From Hanstruepera flava (GTDB lineage Bacteria > Bacteroidota > Bacteroidia > Flavobacteriales > Flavobacteriaceae), in assembly GCF_023634025.1 (NCBI RefSeq), contig NZ_JALJCW010000001.1, positions 843,501 to 907,500 of the forward strand: 64,000 bases of DNA. Reading direction: 5' to 3'. The position numbers and the translations under genes are program-made. How positions within the stretch are numbered: the stretch's first letter is position 1; each line of letters opens with the position of its first letter. The notes under the pieces were generated by a model. The model saw only the letters and a list, made by a program, of their open reading frames with translations, had not been told where the DNA came from and did not search any database. Positions 1-9,403 of the stretch are shown here, piece after piece.

Positions 1-1533
1 TCCCGCCATAGAGAAGTATGGTGAATACAGACGTCTTCCTGTACCACGAACTACAGCATTTTTTAGAATTTCCTGAATTTCGTTTAATGTTTTATCCGAG
101 CAAATCTTGTTGTTAATAATTTCACGATCAAACACCTCAATTTGCTTGTTCAATTCGCGAACCTCCTTTATAAAACGCGGTTTAACCATAACGCCATTAT
201 TTGCAATAGCATTATAAAATGTTAAGGTTTGCAAAGGTGTTAACTCCATATTATAGCCATAGGCCATAGATGGCAAGGCATTCTTACTCCAAATTTCATC
301 TCCTGGTTCTGGTATTTCAGGCTGTCCTTCTCCTATAATTGGTAGGCCAAGTGGCTTATTTAACGACCAGCTTTTTAAACGATTAATAAATTTTTTAGGA
401 TTGTCTGAATAATTTTCATCTACAATTGTCGCCAAACCTATATTTGAAGACACTTCTAGAGCTCTAGCTGCAGAAATCTTGCCATAACCACCATGATGAG
501 AATCTGTAATTGGTCGGCCATAAAACATTTTTCTTCCGCTTTTGGTATCTATAACCGTTGAAGTATCAATAACCTTATCTTCTAAAGCCGCCATTAACGC
601 CATTACTTTAAATGTAGAACCTGGCTCATGTGCTTCGCCAACTGCATAGTTGAGCTTTTCATAATAAGTACCCTTTGATGTTCTTCCTAAATTTGAAATC
701 GCGCGAATCTCACCAGTTTCAACTTCCATAACCACAACACAACCATGTTCAGCCTCATAATATTCTAATTGCTGCAATAAGGCATGATGTGCAATATCCT
801 GAATGTTTACGCTAATCGTTGTATATACGTCGTATCCATCTTGAGGCTCAATTTGATTATAATCGACTATGGGCTTCCATTGGCCTTTCCCTATTTTTTG
901 CTTTAATCGCTGACCATCTTTTCCACGTAAATATTTCGCTCCAAAGGCACCATCAATACCAGCTCGAGTTACATTTCCATCTTCATCAAAACGCTCATAA
1001 CCAATAGACCGTTGCGCAATACCACCCATAGGATGCTCTCGTTTTGTAGTTTGCTCTACAATTAAGCCTCCTTTAAAGGCACCAAGATTCAACAATGGAA
1101 AATTCCTAACGCGTATATAATCTGAATACCCAATATTGCGCGCCAAAAGGTAATAGCGGTTTTTATTGGCTCGTGCTTTTCTTATTTCTTTCTGATAATA
1201 CGACGATGGTTTCCCTGAAAATTTAGACAACGAATCACAAAGCGGTTTTAAATACTTTTCAAAAGTTGCAGACGAAGGCGTAATGGCATCAATTCGAATA
1301 TCGTATTTAGGAACTGATGTCGCCAACAAATTACCATTAGCTGAATACACATTGCCTCTATTTGCCGGAATAACAACATTTTTTATTGTTCTTGTCTCTG
1401 CCAAGCCACGATACTTATCGCCTTGGACGAATTGAATACTCAACAGTTTGAACACTACCGCTAGAGCGAAGATGAACATACATCCTGCTACAAAATACAA
1501 TCGGTTTAATATGTTCTTCTCGCTTACTGCCAA
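1..1533 (-). CDS. ftsI: Penicillin-binding protein 2/3, septal transpeptidase FtsI (3' end cut by window edge)
   Basis: Class B PBP that cross-links septal peptidoglycan in the periplasm. 511 codons are visible on the minus strand and run off the window. The product starts with a short cytoplasmic tail and a membrane anchor (about residues 13-30), followed by the dimerisation domain and the transpeptidase domain. The active-site motif STFK lies in EPGSTFKVM (around 611-640) and the SxN motif in EVSSNIG (around 430-455). The last visible residues read RGTGRRLYSPYFSMAG, so the window stops right before the expected KTG motif. I chose a TTG start at 1533, 6 bases after the ftsL stop, because it gives the family's usual N-terminus (MAVSEKNILNRLYF) and no ATG precedes the membrane anchor. 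Last visible gene of the mraZ-rsmH-ftsL-ftsI operon. Confidence 0.93.
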   Translation of the reverse strand, partial: MAVSEKNILNRLYFVAGCMFIFALAVVFKLLSIQFVQGDKYRGLAETRTIKNVVIPANRGNVYSANGNLLATSVPKYDIRIDAITPSSATFEKYLKPLCDSLSKFSGKPSSYYQKEIRKARANKNRYYLLARNIGYSDYIRVRNFPLLNLGAFKGGLIVEQTTKREHPMGGIAQRSIGYERFDEDGNVTRAGIDGAFGAKYLRGKDGQRLKQKIGKGQWKPIVDYNQIEPQDGYDVYTTISVNIQDIAHHALLQQLEYYEAEHGCVVVMEVETGEIRAISNLGRTSKGTYYEKLNYAVGEAHEPGSTFKVMALMAALEDKVIDTSTVIDTKSGRKMFYGRPITDSHHGGYGKISAARALEVSSNIGLATIVDENYSDNPKKFINRLKSWSLNKPLGLPIIGEGQPEIPEPGDEIWSKNALPSMAYGYNMELTPLQTLTFYNAIANNGVMVKPRFIKEVRELNKQIEVFDREIINNKICSDKTLNEIQEILKNAVVRGTGRRLYSPYFSMAG

Positions 1534-1539
1534 GTTGAA

Positions 1540-1857
1540 CTATTTTTGAGATTTAACTTTAATTTTGGTTGGCGGTATCTCTGATATAGCCAACCCCTTG
1601 TCCTTCATTTTTATTTCGACGCTCGTTTCTTTTTTCAAATCCATGAGCTTTCCTCTGGCATCAATCATTTCTGACCGTAGCTCTTTTACTTCATTATTTA
1701 ATCGTGCTATTTCGTGCACTTTTTTATCGGCACTATGCGAACTTGCAATCATGATAATGGCCAAAACTGATATAAAAAGAATCATGCGCCAATTTTTAAA
1801 AGCATCATCGCTAACTAAAAATGTTCCTTTTAATATGCTGTAGATTCTTTTTTTCAC
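1540..1857 (-). CDS. ftsL: Cell-division protein FtsL
   Basis: A 105-residue bitopic protein: a short basic cytoplasmic part, one membrane helix (about 24-42) and a periplasmic coiled coil rich in Lys/Glu (about 46-85). Size, topology and position between rsmH and ftsI identify it as FtsL, which acts in the divisome with FtsB/FtsQ and recruits FtsW/FtsI. Primary sequence of FtsL is poorly conserved, so the call rests on topology and synteny. The gene starts directly after the rsmH stop. Confidence 0.85.
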   Translation of the reverse strand: MKKRIYSILKGTFLVSDDAFKNWRMILFISVLAIIMIASSHSADKKVHEIARLNNEVKELRSEMIDARGKLMDLKKETSVEIKMKDKGLAISEIPPTKIKVKSQK

Positions 1858-2754
1858 CTATAACTTTTCTGCTATTCGAAGCTTTGCACTTCTAGCCCTA
1901 TTATTTTGTTTAATTTCTTCTGAAGTTGGGACAATTAACCCTCCAACTTTTTTAAATGGCACCTCAAAATTTCCAAAGACATCACGTTCAGGCTCTCCTT
2001 CGAACAAACCATTTCTTATAAAGCGCTTCACCAATCTATCTTCCAATGAGTGATACGAAATAACACTCAATCTACCACCAGGCTTTATAACTTCTTGTGA
2101 TTGCAACAAAAACGCTTTTAAAACTTCTATCTCTTGATTCACCTCTATTCTGATAGCCTGAAATATTTGAGCCAATACTTTATTCTCTTTTTTGTGGTTT
2201 AAAAACTGTTTCAATACTGTTTTTAATTGCTCACTGGTTTTTATAGGCTCTAAATTTCTTGCTGCCACAATTATCCGTGCCATTGCTGGCGCTTGACGCA
2301 ATTCACCATATTGCCAAAACACTTGTCGTAATTGCTCTTCATCATACTCGTTCACTACATGATAGGCCGACAACTCACTTTGTTGGTTCATTCGCATATC
2401 CAAATCGGCTTCAAACCGGATTGAAAAACCACGTTCAGCTACATCAAACTGATGGGAAGACACACCAAAATCTGCCAAAACACCATCAACCTGCTTTACA
2501 CCATAAAACCTTAAAAACCGCTTGAGGTATCTAAAATTTTCATGGATAAGCGTAAACCTTTCGTCATCAATTTTATTTTCAAGAGCGTCAGGATCTTGAT
2601 CAAAGGCATACAATTTGCCGTTCTCACCAAGCCTACTTAATATTTCTTTACTATGTCCACCACCTCCAAATGTGACATCCACATACACACCATCTTTAAT
2701 GATGTTCAAACCATCAACCGTTTCTTTTAACAGTACCGGATTATGATATTCCAT
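1858..2754 (-). CDS. rsmH: 16S rRNA (cytosine(1402)-N(4))-methyltransferase RsmH
   Basis: SAM-dependent methyltransferase (MraW) modifying C1402 of 16S rRNA. The product has the SAM loop FGGGGHS (near residue 32), the motif LADFGVSSHQ, and the C-terminal family signature ISYHSLEDRLVKRF, with length (298 residues) normal for the family. The open frame extends upstream to 2763, but the start at 2754 (MEYHNPVLLKETV) matches the family N-terminus; it overlaps the mraZ 3' end by 14 bases, indicating translational coupling. Second gene of the dcw operon. Confidence 0.95.
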   Translation of the reverse strand: MEYHNPVLLKETVDGLNIIKDGVYVDVTFGGGGHSKEILSRLGENGKLYAFDQDPDALENKIDDERFTLIHENFRYLKRFLRFYGVKQVDGVLADFGVSSHQFDVAERGFSIRFEADLDMRMNQQSELSAYHVVNEYDEEQLRQVFWQYGELRQAPAMARIIVAARNLEPIKTSEQLKTVLKQFLNHKKENKVLAQIFQAIRIEVNQEIEVLKAFLLQSQEVIKPGGRLSVISYHSLEDRLVKRFIRNGLFEGEPERDVFGNFEVPFKKVGGLIVPTSEEIKQNNRARSAKLRIAEKL

Positions 2755-3211
2755 AATCATCATCGTCTTGACCCATTACTTCTTCAGCTAAATCCGCAAA
2801 ATCTCCTGTGGCATCATCAATAGCCTTCTCATAGCGTTGTTTATCCCAAATCTCCACTATATTGATTGCTGACGACACAACTATTTCTTTTGAAATGCCA
2901 GCAAAACCAACGAGGTCTTTTGGAATCAACAAACGACCCGTAGCATCCACTTCAATCATTTTTACACCTGCCGTAAACCTGCGAATGAAATCATTATTCT
3001 TTTTCTTAAACCTATTCAGCTTGTTTACTTTTTGCATCAAAGCCTCCCATTCGGACATTGGATAAAGTTCTAGGCAAGGTTGAAAAACCGCTCGTTTTAA
3101 AACAAAACCTTCTTGCAAAACAGGAAGCAGCTGCTTTTTTAATGCAGCTGGCAACATGAGGCGACCTTTTGAATCTACCTTACACTCGTATGTTCCTATT
3201 AATGAATTCAA
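2741..3211 (-). CDS. mraZ: Division/cell wall cluster transcriptional repressor MraZ
   Basis: A 156-residue protein with two tandem AbrB/MazE-like SpoVT domains: TYECKVDSKGRLMLP near the start and MIEVDATGRLLIPKDL in the second half, each carrying the DxxGR signature. MraZ forms a ring-shaped oligomer that binds short direct repeats in front of its own operon and controls it. First gene of the mraZ-rsmH-ftsL-ftsI operon; the matching direct repeats are at 3261-3290. Confidence 0.95.
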   Translation of the reverse strand: MNSLIGTYECKVDSKGRLMLPAALKKQLLPVLQEGFVLKRAVFQPCLELYPMSEWEALMQKVNKLNRFKKKNNDFIRRFTAGVKMIEVDATGRLLIPKDLVGFAGISKEIVVSSAINIVEIWDKQRYEKAIDDATGDFADLAEEVMGQDDDDYGIS

Positions 3212-3243
3212 TGCCTTTCGAGCTGTTTATATAGTTTAAGTTT

Positions 3244-3251
3244 CAAATATA
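3244..3251 (-). promoter_or_regulatory. -7 box of the mraZ/dcw promoter
   Basis: On the minus strand the octamer reads TATATTTG, a full match to the Bacteroidetes -7 consensus TAnnTTTG, 33 bases before the mraZ ATG. The upstream region where the -33 element should lie is occupied by the MraZ-box repeats; no clear TTG element is seen there. Confidence 0.65.
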
Positions 3252-3260
3252 TTGAAAAAT

Positions 3261-3290
3261 ATACCACATTTTACCACATTTTACCACATT
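3261..3290 (-). promoter_or_regulatory. MraZ-binding direct repeats (three 10-bp units)
   Basis: Three head-to-tail 10-mers, on the minus strand (A/T)ATGTGGTA-type units with TGTGGTA at exactly 10-bp spacing, lie 9 bp upstream of the -7 box of mraZ. Three or more 10-bp-spaced repeats with a TGGG/GTGG core in front of mraZ are the known binding site for MraZ in E. coli and Mollicutes. Overlap with the -33 region fits autorepression. The operator identity is inferred from position and pattern. Confidence 0.75.
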
Positions 3291-3473
3291 GTTGATAAAT
3301 TTTCGATTAACAGCAAGATTATTCCGATAGAACTTTCGTATCAAAAAGCTTAATCTCTACAATTCAGACAATTAAGAAACATGAAAAAATTGACAACCAG
3401 AGCTGTTAATATCTTGATTGGTCTTAAATTTTAAGAGCATAGGAATTATCCCATATATTATGAATGATTTAAT

Positions 3474-3481
3474 TATATTTG
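3474..3481 (+). promoter_or_regulatory. -7 box upstream of the alpha/beta hydrolase gene
   Basis: TATATTTG, a full match to TAnnTTTG, 25 bases before the ATG at 3507. It lies in the 295-bp gap between the divergent mraZ and hydrolase genes. Apart from this box and the mraZ control region the gap is AT-rich with nothing else I can identify. Confidence 0.55.
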
Positions 3482-3506
3482 CTTTAAAGAATAGCGTAAA
3501 GAATTC

Positions 3507-4271
3507 ATGGTGCATCGATTAAAAAAAGAAAAGAGTTTCAGTTATATTGAAGTTGGAGAAGGTACGCCTATTATTGTTCTTCATGGCCTTATGGGTGGTT
3601 TGAGTAATTTTGATTCGGTTACAGATTATTTTAGCAAGAAAGGGTATTGTGTACTTATACCTGAATTACCAATATACACCATGTCGCTTTTAAAGACCAA
3701 TGTTAAAAGCTTTGCTAAATACCTTCATGATTTTATAGAGTTCAAAGGTTTTGATGACGTTATTCTTTTAGGAAATTCACTTGGAGGTCACATTGGACTA
3801 TATCACACGAAATTATATCCAGAAAAAGTAAAAGCACTTGTTATTACTGGAAGTTCTGGACTATATGAAAGTGCTATGGGTGGTGGCTACACGAAGCGCA
3901 GTGATTACGAAGTAATAAAGAAAAAAGCAGAAGATGTTTTTTACGATCCAGCAGTTGCCACAAAAGAGATTGTTGACGAAGTTTATGAAACTGTAAACGA
4001 CAGAAACAAACTGATAAAAACTTTAGCTATTGCTAAAAGTGCTATTCGTCACAACATGGCAAAAGACTTGCCAAATATGAACACACCAACCTGCATAATT
4101 TGGGGGAAAAACGATACGGTAACACCTCCTGATGTCGCAGTGGAATTTGATGAACTACTTCCAGATTCCGATTTGTTTTGGATAGACAAATGTGGCCACG
4201 CAGCTATGATGGAGCATCCAGATGAATTTAACCAAATTCTTGATACTTGGTTAACTAAACGTAATTTCTAA
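3507..4271 (+). CDS. Alpha/beta hydrolase
   Basis: Cytoplasmic alpha/beta-hydrolase fold enzyme of 254 residues, no signal peptide. The oxyanion-hole segment HGLMGG is near residue 26, the nucleophile elbow is GNSLGG (Ser91), the acid is Asp203 in [10 protein letters not shown] and the catalytic His is His231 in [11 protein letters not shown]. The triad is complete, so the protein should be active, but the substrate cannot be told from sequence. It precedes engB by 13 bases on the same strand and is probably cotranscribed with it. Confidence 0.85.
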   Translation: MVHRLKKEKSFSYIEVGEGTPIIVLHGLMGGLSNFDSVTDYFSKKGYCVLIPELPIYTMSLLKTNVKSFAKYLHDFIEFKGFDDVILLGNSLGGHIGLYHTKLYPEKVKALVITGSSGLYESAMGGGYTKRSDYEVIKKKAEDVFYDPAVATKEIVDEVYETVNDRNKLIKTLAIAKSAIRHNMAKDLPNMNTPTCIIWGKNDTVTPPDVAVEFDELLPDSDLFWIDKCGHAAMMEHPDEFNQILDTWLTKRNF

Positions 4272-4284
4272 AAGCAGCTTTATT

Positions 4285-4887
4285 ATGGAAATTAAATCGG
4301 CAGAATTTGTAATGAGCAATTCTGATGTTTCAAAATGCCCAAAAAACTTATTACCAGAATACGCTTTTATTGGGCGAAGTAATGTTGGGAAATCTTCGTT
4401 GATAAACATGCTTACCAACCGAAAAAATTTGGCCAAAACTTCGGGAAGACCAGGAAAAACACAGTTAATAAACCACTTTTTAATTAATGGCAATTGGTAC
4501 TTGGTTGACTTACCAGGCTATGGCTATGCTCGGGTTTCCAAAAGTGCAAAAAAAACATTTCAAAAGTTTATAACCCAATATTTCAGCTTACGGGAACAAT
4601 TGGTCTCTGCATTTGTATTGGTTGATATTCGACATGAACCACAACCCATTGACCTTGATTTTATGATTTGGCTTGGCGAGAACAGCATTCCGTTTTCAAT
4701 AATTTTTACAAAAGCTGATAAATTAAAACCTAACGCCATAACACGACACGTAGAAGCCTATAAGCAAAGAATGCTGGAAACTTGGGAAGGTATGCCCAAT
4801 TACTTTGTAACCTCATCATCCAAAAGCATTGGCAAAGATGAAGTTTTAGATTATATAGCTAATATTAACGCTGATTTTAAAGGATAA
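4285..4887 (+). CDS. engB: Ribosome biogenesis GTP-binding protein EngB (YsxC/YihA)
   Basis: Small GTPase needed for 50S subunit assembly. The 200-residue product shows G1 GRSNVGKSS (residues 30-38), a TxxRPGKTQ-type switch I ([14 protein letters not shown]), G3 DLPGYGYA, G4 FTKADK and a G5-like VTSSS. Length and all motifs are standard for the family. Follows the hydrolase by 13 bases; ends converging on the ABC permease gene, with no clear terminator hairpin in the 16-base gap. Confidence 0.95.
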   Translation: MEIKSAEFVMSNSDVSKCPKNLLPEYAFIGRSNVGKSSLINMLTNRKNLAKTSGRPGKTQLINHFLINGNWYLVDLPGYGYARVSKSAKKTFQKFITQYFSLREQLVSAFVLVDIRHEPQPIDLDFMIWLGENSIPFSIIFTKADKLKPNAITRHVEAYKQRMLETWEGMPNYFVTSSSKSIGKDEVLDYIANINADFKG

Positions 4888-4903
4888 AAAAATAGATTTT
4901 TAA

Positions 4904-5989
4904 TTAAGTCCGCACATCCAAAGCATCACGTAAGGCATTACCCATTAGCATAAAGGCCATTACCAAGCTCATAATGCAAAACCCAGGTATTAAAGCTAAA
5001 TAGGGCTTTCCCAGAATAATATAATTGTAGTGATCTTTTATCATAGCTCCCCAACTGGACATTGGCGGTTGTGCACCTATACCTAAAAAGCTCAACCCAC
5101 TTTCAATTAAAATGGCTGCTGCAAAATTAGCAGCAGAAATCACAATTACTGGCGCCATGATATTAGGCAAAATATGCTTGGCGATAATTCGAATATCAGT
5201 AAAGCCTAAGGCTCTGGCTGCCGTTACATATTGCATTTCTTTTACGCTAATAACCTGGCCTCGAACAACTCTAGCTACCTCAACCCACATAGTTAAACCT
5301 ACAGCAATAAATACTTGCCAAAACCCTTTACCTAACGCAAGGGTAATGGCTATAACCAATAACAATGTTGGTATAGACCACGATACATTTATTAACCACA
5401 TAATCATGGCATCAACTTTACCACCGTAATAACCAGCAATACTGCCCAATAAAATCCCTACAACCAAAGAAATAAAAACGGCTACAAAACCTATAAAAAA
5501 TGATATTCTTGCACCTACTAACACTCGACTTAATAAATCCCTTCCATATTTATCAGTACCAAATAAGAAAGTTCGCTCTTCTACAAAAGGCTTGTTTTTA
5601 TAAGTATCAAGGTTTATAGTTTTTGAAATTCCTTTTAAACCATCAGCAGCATATTCGGTGTAATGCAATTGATTGTTAACAATGCGATATTCTGAAACGG
5701 GTATTTCGGTATTGACATTTTTATGACCAAAAAACAACTTACTAAATGCATTTTGCTTTACAGTAACTTCTTCGGGCATGACTAACATTTTAACCGAAAA
5801 CCCTGGCTTTTTAGAATGAATAGACAAATGCATTTGATTGGCATGTTGGGAATTGTCGGGTGCAAAAGTATAAGAGAAAATAGACACCAATCCCACTATG
5901 GCGATAAAAACGAAACTAAAAACGCCCCAGAAATTCTTTTTAAACTTCTGGAGCGCTAATTGACTTAATGAGTTTGATTTATTACTCAT
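4904..5989 (-). CDS. ABC transporter permease, OppC/DppC family
   Basis: Inner-membrane permease of a peptide/nickel-type ABC importer. A 361-residue protein with a first membrane helix (about 22-42), a roughly 110-residue extracytoplasmic insert carrying the GTDKYGRDLLSRVLVGAR motif typical of OppC permeases, then about five helices forming the BPD_transp_1 domain, with an EAA-like loop (EMQYVTAARALGFTD...HILPN). Partner permease (OppB), ATPases and binding protein are not in the window. It sits 6 bases downstream of the processing-protease gene, so the two may be cotranscribed. Confidence 0.88.
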   Translation of the reverse strand: MSNKSNSLSQLALQKFKKNFWGVFSFVFIAIVGLVSIFSYTFAPDNSQHANQMHLSIHSKKPGFSVKMLVMPEEVTVKQNAFSKLFFGHKNVNTEIPVSEYRIVNNQLHYTEYAADGLKGISKTINLDTYKNKPFVEERTFLFGTDKYGRDLLSRVLVGARISFFIGFVAVFISLVVGILLGSIAGYYGGKVDAMIMWLINVSWSIPTLLLVIAITLALGKGFWQVFIAVGLTMWVEVARVVRGQVISVKEMQYVTAARALGFTDIRIIAKHILPNIMAPVIVISAANFAAAILIESGLSFLGIGAQPPMSSWGAMIKDHYNYIILGKPYLALIPGFCIMSLVMAFMLMGNALRDALDVRT

Positions 5990-5995
5990 AAAAAA

Positions 5996-8173
5996 CTAGT
6001 CTTTTACAGTAGCTACCTTTTTTATAGAGTATGACATTTTTAAATCTTCCAATACATTTAGAGCTTCCTCAATATACACATCTTGACTCAAGCTTGTATG
6101 CCAACGCTCTCGTTTTTCTTTTAAAATTGTATCATTTTCAAACAATTTAGTTTCATAAGGCAGTGATTCAAACGTTAGGTTTGTTTTGTAATCAGCTATC
6201 TTATCAAATTGTTTGGCTTGCTCTTCATTTAAATCCAAACGTTGGCGATAGGTTGCGTAATTCAACGAATGTGTTTTCTCATCCATGCGCTCTTTAACCC
6301 ATTTGGCGTTTGCCTCAATAAGTTTAAGTTGCTCATTATCTTTCATACGATTTGAACTATTTTTTATTGTAGCATCATAATCGAAATAGCGATCCCAACT
6401 TTCATAATCGGCTGCATCAATTTCGTCCCAGCTTAATGGGTTTTCTTGATCTTTTTCACCAATATCGATAAAACTGTAACGATCTGGAACTATAACATCG
6501 CTCTTAACACCTTCTAACTGTACAGAACCACCATTAATTCTATAATACTTTTGGGTTGTTAATTTTAAGGCTCCCAGATCCCCTTCCTTGTTACCTCTAA
6601 TCATTCTATTCAAATCATAAAAGCTTTGAACCGTTCCCTTACCATAGGTTTGCTTGCTCCCAATAATAATAGCACGCTTATAATCCTGCATAGCAGCTGC
6701 TAAAATTTCCGAAGCAGAAGCCGATAACTCGTTCACCAAAATTACCAAAGGACCATCCCAAACTATAGATTTATCTTTATCGTCTAAAACTTCTTTAGGC
6801 TCTCCAGTAGAACGCACTTGAACAACAGGACCATCTTTTATAAACATACCTGCTATATCCACCACTACTGGCAAAGAACCTCCTCCATTGTTTCTTAAGT
6901 CTAAAACAAGACCTTCCATACCTTCGGCTTTTAGTCGTTCTATTTCTAATTTGATATCTGAAGCAGCATTACGCTTTTTATAATCTTCAAAGTCTACATA
7001 AAACTTTGGCAAATCAATAACGCCAAATTTCTTATTATCCTTTTCAACAATAGAAGATTTAGCATAGGTTTCTTCCAATTCTACTATGTCACGTGTTATT
7101 TTAATAACTTCAATAGTTCCATCTACTTTTTTAATGGTCAAGTACACATTTGTTCCTTTGGGTCCTTTAATGAGTTTTATTGCATCGTCAATACGCATGC
7201 CAACAACATTCACTGGCTCTTCCTCATCTTCTTGTCGCACTTTCATAATTATATCTCCAACCTCAAGTTCTTTACCTCTCCATGCTGGACCTCCTGAAAT
7301 CAGCTCGACTATTTTAATGTTATCCATACGTTTTTGTAAACGTGCACCAATACCTTCTAACTTACCAGACATTTGTTGGTTAAATACATCTTTGTCTTCT
7401 GGCGCAAAGTAGGTTGTATGCGGATCGAATTCAGCAACTATAGCATTAATGTAAATTGAAAACCAATCCTTTCGTTGCATGTCATCAATGTAGTCCGTAT
7501 AATAAGTATCAATAGATTTTAAAGTAGCCTCACGAGCTTCTTTCTCAATTTCTTCAGGCGTTTTAGGCGTAACTGTTTTTGATTCTTTTTCAGAACCTTC
7601 ACTAAAGGCTTCCTCTTGAGAATCTGCGTTTTTTCCAAGATTCTCTTGCTCAATTATAAGTTCATCGTAATTAGAAATGTTTGAAAACTTCAATTGCTTT
7701 CTCCAACGTTCCTTCATTTCCTTTTTCGTTTTAACATAAGGAGATTTGTCATAATCGGAACTAAACTCTTCATCAATTGTATAATCGAATGGTTTAGAAA
7801 GCACCTCTTTATAAATGACTTTTGCTTCTTCAATACGCTGCAACAGACGTTCATGCGTTAAATTGAAAAACGAGAGGTCATAGGCCTTAATCTGATCATC
7901 AATTTCAGTTTTATACTTTTCAAATTCATCAATATCAGACTGATAGAAATAGCGTTTTAATGGATCTAAATTGTCTAAATAATCAGAATACACTTCCATT
8001 GAGAATTCATCATTCATATCCTGTGGATTAAAATGACCACGCTCCAGAACATAAGTAATGACCTGTAACAGCAACTTGTCTTTATTAGGGTCGCTAAATG
8101 TTTTTGTAGTAAAACTGCATGATGCAAAGGCCAACAAGAGCACCAATACCAAAATATTATAATTCCTTTTCAT
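5996..8173 (-). CDS. Carboxy-terminal processing (tail-specific) protease, S41 family, lipoprotein
   Basis: Periplasmic serine protease of the Prc/CtpA family, 725 residues from the chosen start at 8173 (an in-frame extension to 8194 precedes it). The N-terminus has a lipoprotein signal with lipobox AFASC, so it is probably anchored to a membrane. The order is an N-terminal Tsp helical region, a PDZ domain (GIGARLQKRMDNIKIVELISGGPA), the S41 domain with the catalytic Ser in ELSASASEI and the Lys in GSKQTYGKG, then a C-terminal helical DUF3340-type region. Typical Bacteroidetes form of Prc; likely processes outer-membrane or murein-related proteins. Confidence 0.92.
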   Translation of the reverse strand: MKRNYNILVLVLLLAFASCSFTTKTFSDPNKDKLLLQVITYVLERGHFNPQDMNDEFSMEVYSDYLDNLDPLKRYFYQSDIDEFEKYKTEIDDQIKAYDLSFFNLTHERLLQRIEEAKVIYKEVLSKPFDYTIDEEFSSDYDKSPYVKTKKEMKERWRKQLKFSNISNYDELIIEQENLGKNADSQEEAFSEGSEKESKTVTPKTPEEIEKEAREATLKSIDTYYTDYIDDMQRKDWFSIYINAIVAEFDPHTTYFAPEDKDVFNQQMSGKLEGIGARLQKRMDNIKIVELISGGPAWRGKELEVGDIIMKVRQEDEEEPVNVVGMRIDDAIKLIKGPKGTNVYLTIKKVDGTIEVIKITRDIVELEETYAKSSIVEKDNKKFGVIDLPKFYVDFEDYKKRNAASDIKLEIERLKAEGMEGLVLDLRNNGGGSLPVVVDIAGMFIKDGPVVQVRSTGEPKEVLDDKDKSIVWDGPLVILVNELSASASEILAAAMQDYKRAIIIGSKQTYGKGTVQSFYDLNRMIRGNKEGDLGALKLTTQKYYRINGGSVQLEGVKSDVIVPDRYSFIDIGEKDQENPLSWDEIDAADYESWDRYFDYDATIKNSSNRMKDNEQLKLIEANAKWVKERMDEKTHSLNYATYRQRLDLNEEQAKQFDKIADYKTNLTFESLPYETKLFENDTILKEKRERWHTSLSQDVYIEEALNVLEDLKMSYSIKKVATVKD

Positions 8174-8326
8174 AATTCTTAAAATAAGCATCATTTAATT
8201 ATTACTAAATTAACGAAAAAACCATGCCAATATAATCAATTGGTACTAATTTTTTGTTAAAGCATAAATATAAAGAGAATCCAAGCTAATTTGTGTATTT
8301 TAGCCCTAAAATAATTCGCCCAAAAC

Positions 8327-9112
8327 ATGGCAAAAAAGCCTTTAATTTTAGTAACTAACGACGATGGTATTTCGGCCCCAGGAGTTCGCGCACTTATTGA
8401 TGTAATGAAAGAAATTGGAGAGGTTGTTGTAGTGGCTCCAGATAGTCCGCAAAGCGGTATGGGTCATGCCATAACCATAAATTCTACCTTACATTTAGAA
8501 AAAGTAGTTATTGATGATGGCGAACAAGCCGAATACAGTTGTTCCGGAACTCCTGCCGACTGTGTAAAACTAGCTGTTAACGAGATTTTAGATAGACGTC
8601 CAGATATTTGTGTTTCAGGCATTAACCATGGATCCAATTCTTCAATAAATGTTATTTATTCAGGAACCATGAGCGCCGCCCTTGAGGCTGGTATTGAAGG
8701 TATTCCTGCAATTGGATTTTCATTATTGGACTATAATTATAATGCCAATTTTGAAGGCACAAAGAAAATTGTAAAGTCAATTGTAGAAAATGCTCTGGAA
8801 CATGGCATACCAAAAGATGTTGTACTCAATGTAAATTTTCCAAATCTACCCGAAGACAAAATAAAAGGTGTAAAAATTTGCCGACAGGCAAAAGCCAATT
8901 GGGAAGAAGAATTTGACAAACGCAAAACACCTCAAGGCAAAGATTATTATTGGCTTACAGGCAAATTTGTTAATTTAGATAAAGGGGAAGATACAGATGA
9001 ATGGGCTTTAGAAAATGGTTATGTATCGGTTGTTCCTGTTCAATTCGATTTAACAGCATATCAAGCTATTCAGCAATTGAATACTTGGGATATCGAAACT
9101 AAAACACAATAA
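8327..9112 (+). CDS. surE: 5'/3'-nucleotidase SurE
   Basis: Metal-dependent nucleoside monophosphatase. The N-terminal motif ILVTNDDGISAPG carries the metal-binding Asp pair; the SGTPADCVKLA, SGINHGSN and YSGTMSAALEA motifs follow in the usual order. 261 residues is the normal length. Starts a plus-strand run with the small membrane protein at 9120 and lpxB at 9404 (gaps 7 and 2 bases), which suggests one operon. Confidence 0.96.
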   Translation: MAKKPLILVTNDDGISAPGVRALIDVMKEIGEVVVVAPDSPQSGMGHAITINSTLHLEKVVIDDGEQAEYSCSGTPADCVKLAVNEILDRRPDICVSGINHGSNSSINVIYSGTMSAALEAGIEGIPAIGFSLLDYNYNANFEGTKKIVKSIVENALEHGIPKDVVLNVNFPNLPEDKIKGVKICRQAKANWEEEFDKRKTPQGKDYYWLTGKFVNLDKGEDTDEWALENGYVSVVPVQFDLTAYQAIQQLNTWDIETKTQ

Positions 9113-9119
9113 TACAAAC

Positions 9120-9401
9120 ATGAAAAAAGAAATATTAATAGGATTTTTAATTGGGTTGATTGCCAATGCTATTGGTTTATATTTAGCAGCAACTTTTTTA
9201 GGAAATGGTGATGATTTCACTACCGTAATTAAAGCGGCAGCTGCCGAAAATTTTCTGGGAAAATTAGTTAGCCTAGGAGCTGTTCTAAACTTGCTTGCAT
9301 TTTTTGTGTTTATTAGAAAAAAACAAGATTATCGTGCGCGTGGTGTATTACTGGCAACTGTAATTGTTGCTGTTTTAACTTTCGTTTTTAAGTATATCTA
9401 A
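9120..9401 (+). CDS. Small membrane protein, unknown function
   Basis: 93 residues with three predicted membrane helices (about 5-25, 47-65 and 73-91), the second followed by a positively charged loop (FIRKKQDYRARG). No recognised domain. It is sandwiched between surE and lpxB with almost no spacing, which suggests cotranscription and an envelope role, but the function is unknown to me. Confidence 0.8.
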   Translation: MKKEILIGFLIGLIANAIGLYLAATFLGNGDDFTTVIKAAAAENFLGKLVSLGAVLNLLAFFVFIRKKQDYRARGVLLATVIVAVLTFVFKYI

Positions 9402-9403
9402 TC

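Noticed and set aside
3381-3434. An 18-codon frame starting ATGAAAAAATTGAC between mraZ and the hydrolase gene
   Set aside because: Too short, no homology I can recognise; looks like chance in AT-rich DNA.
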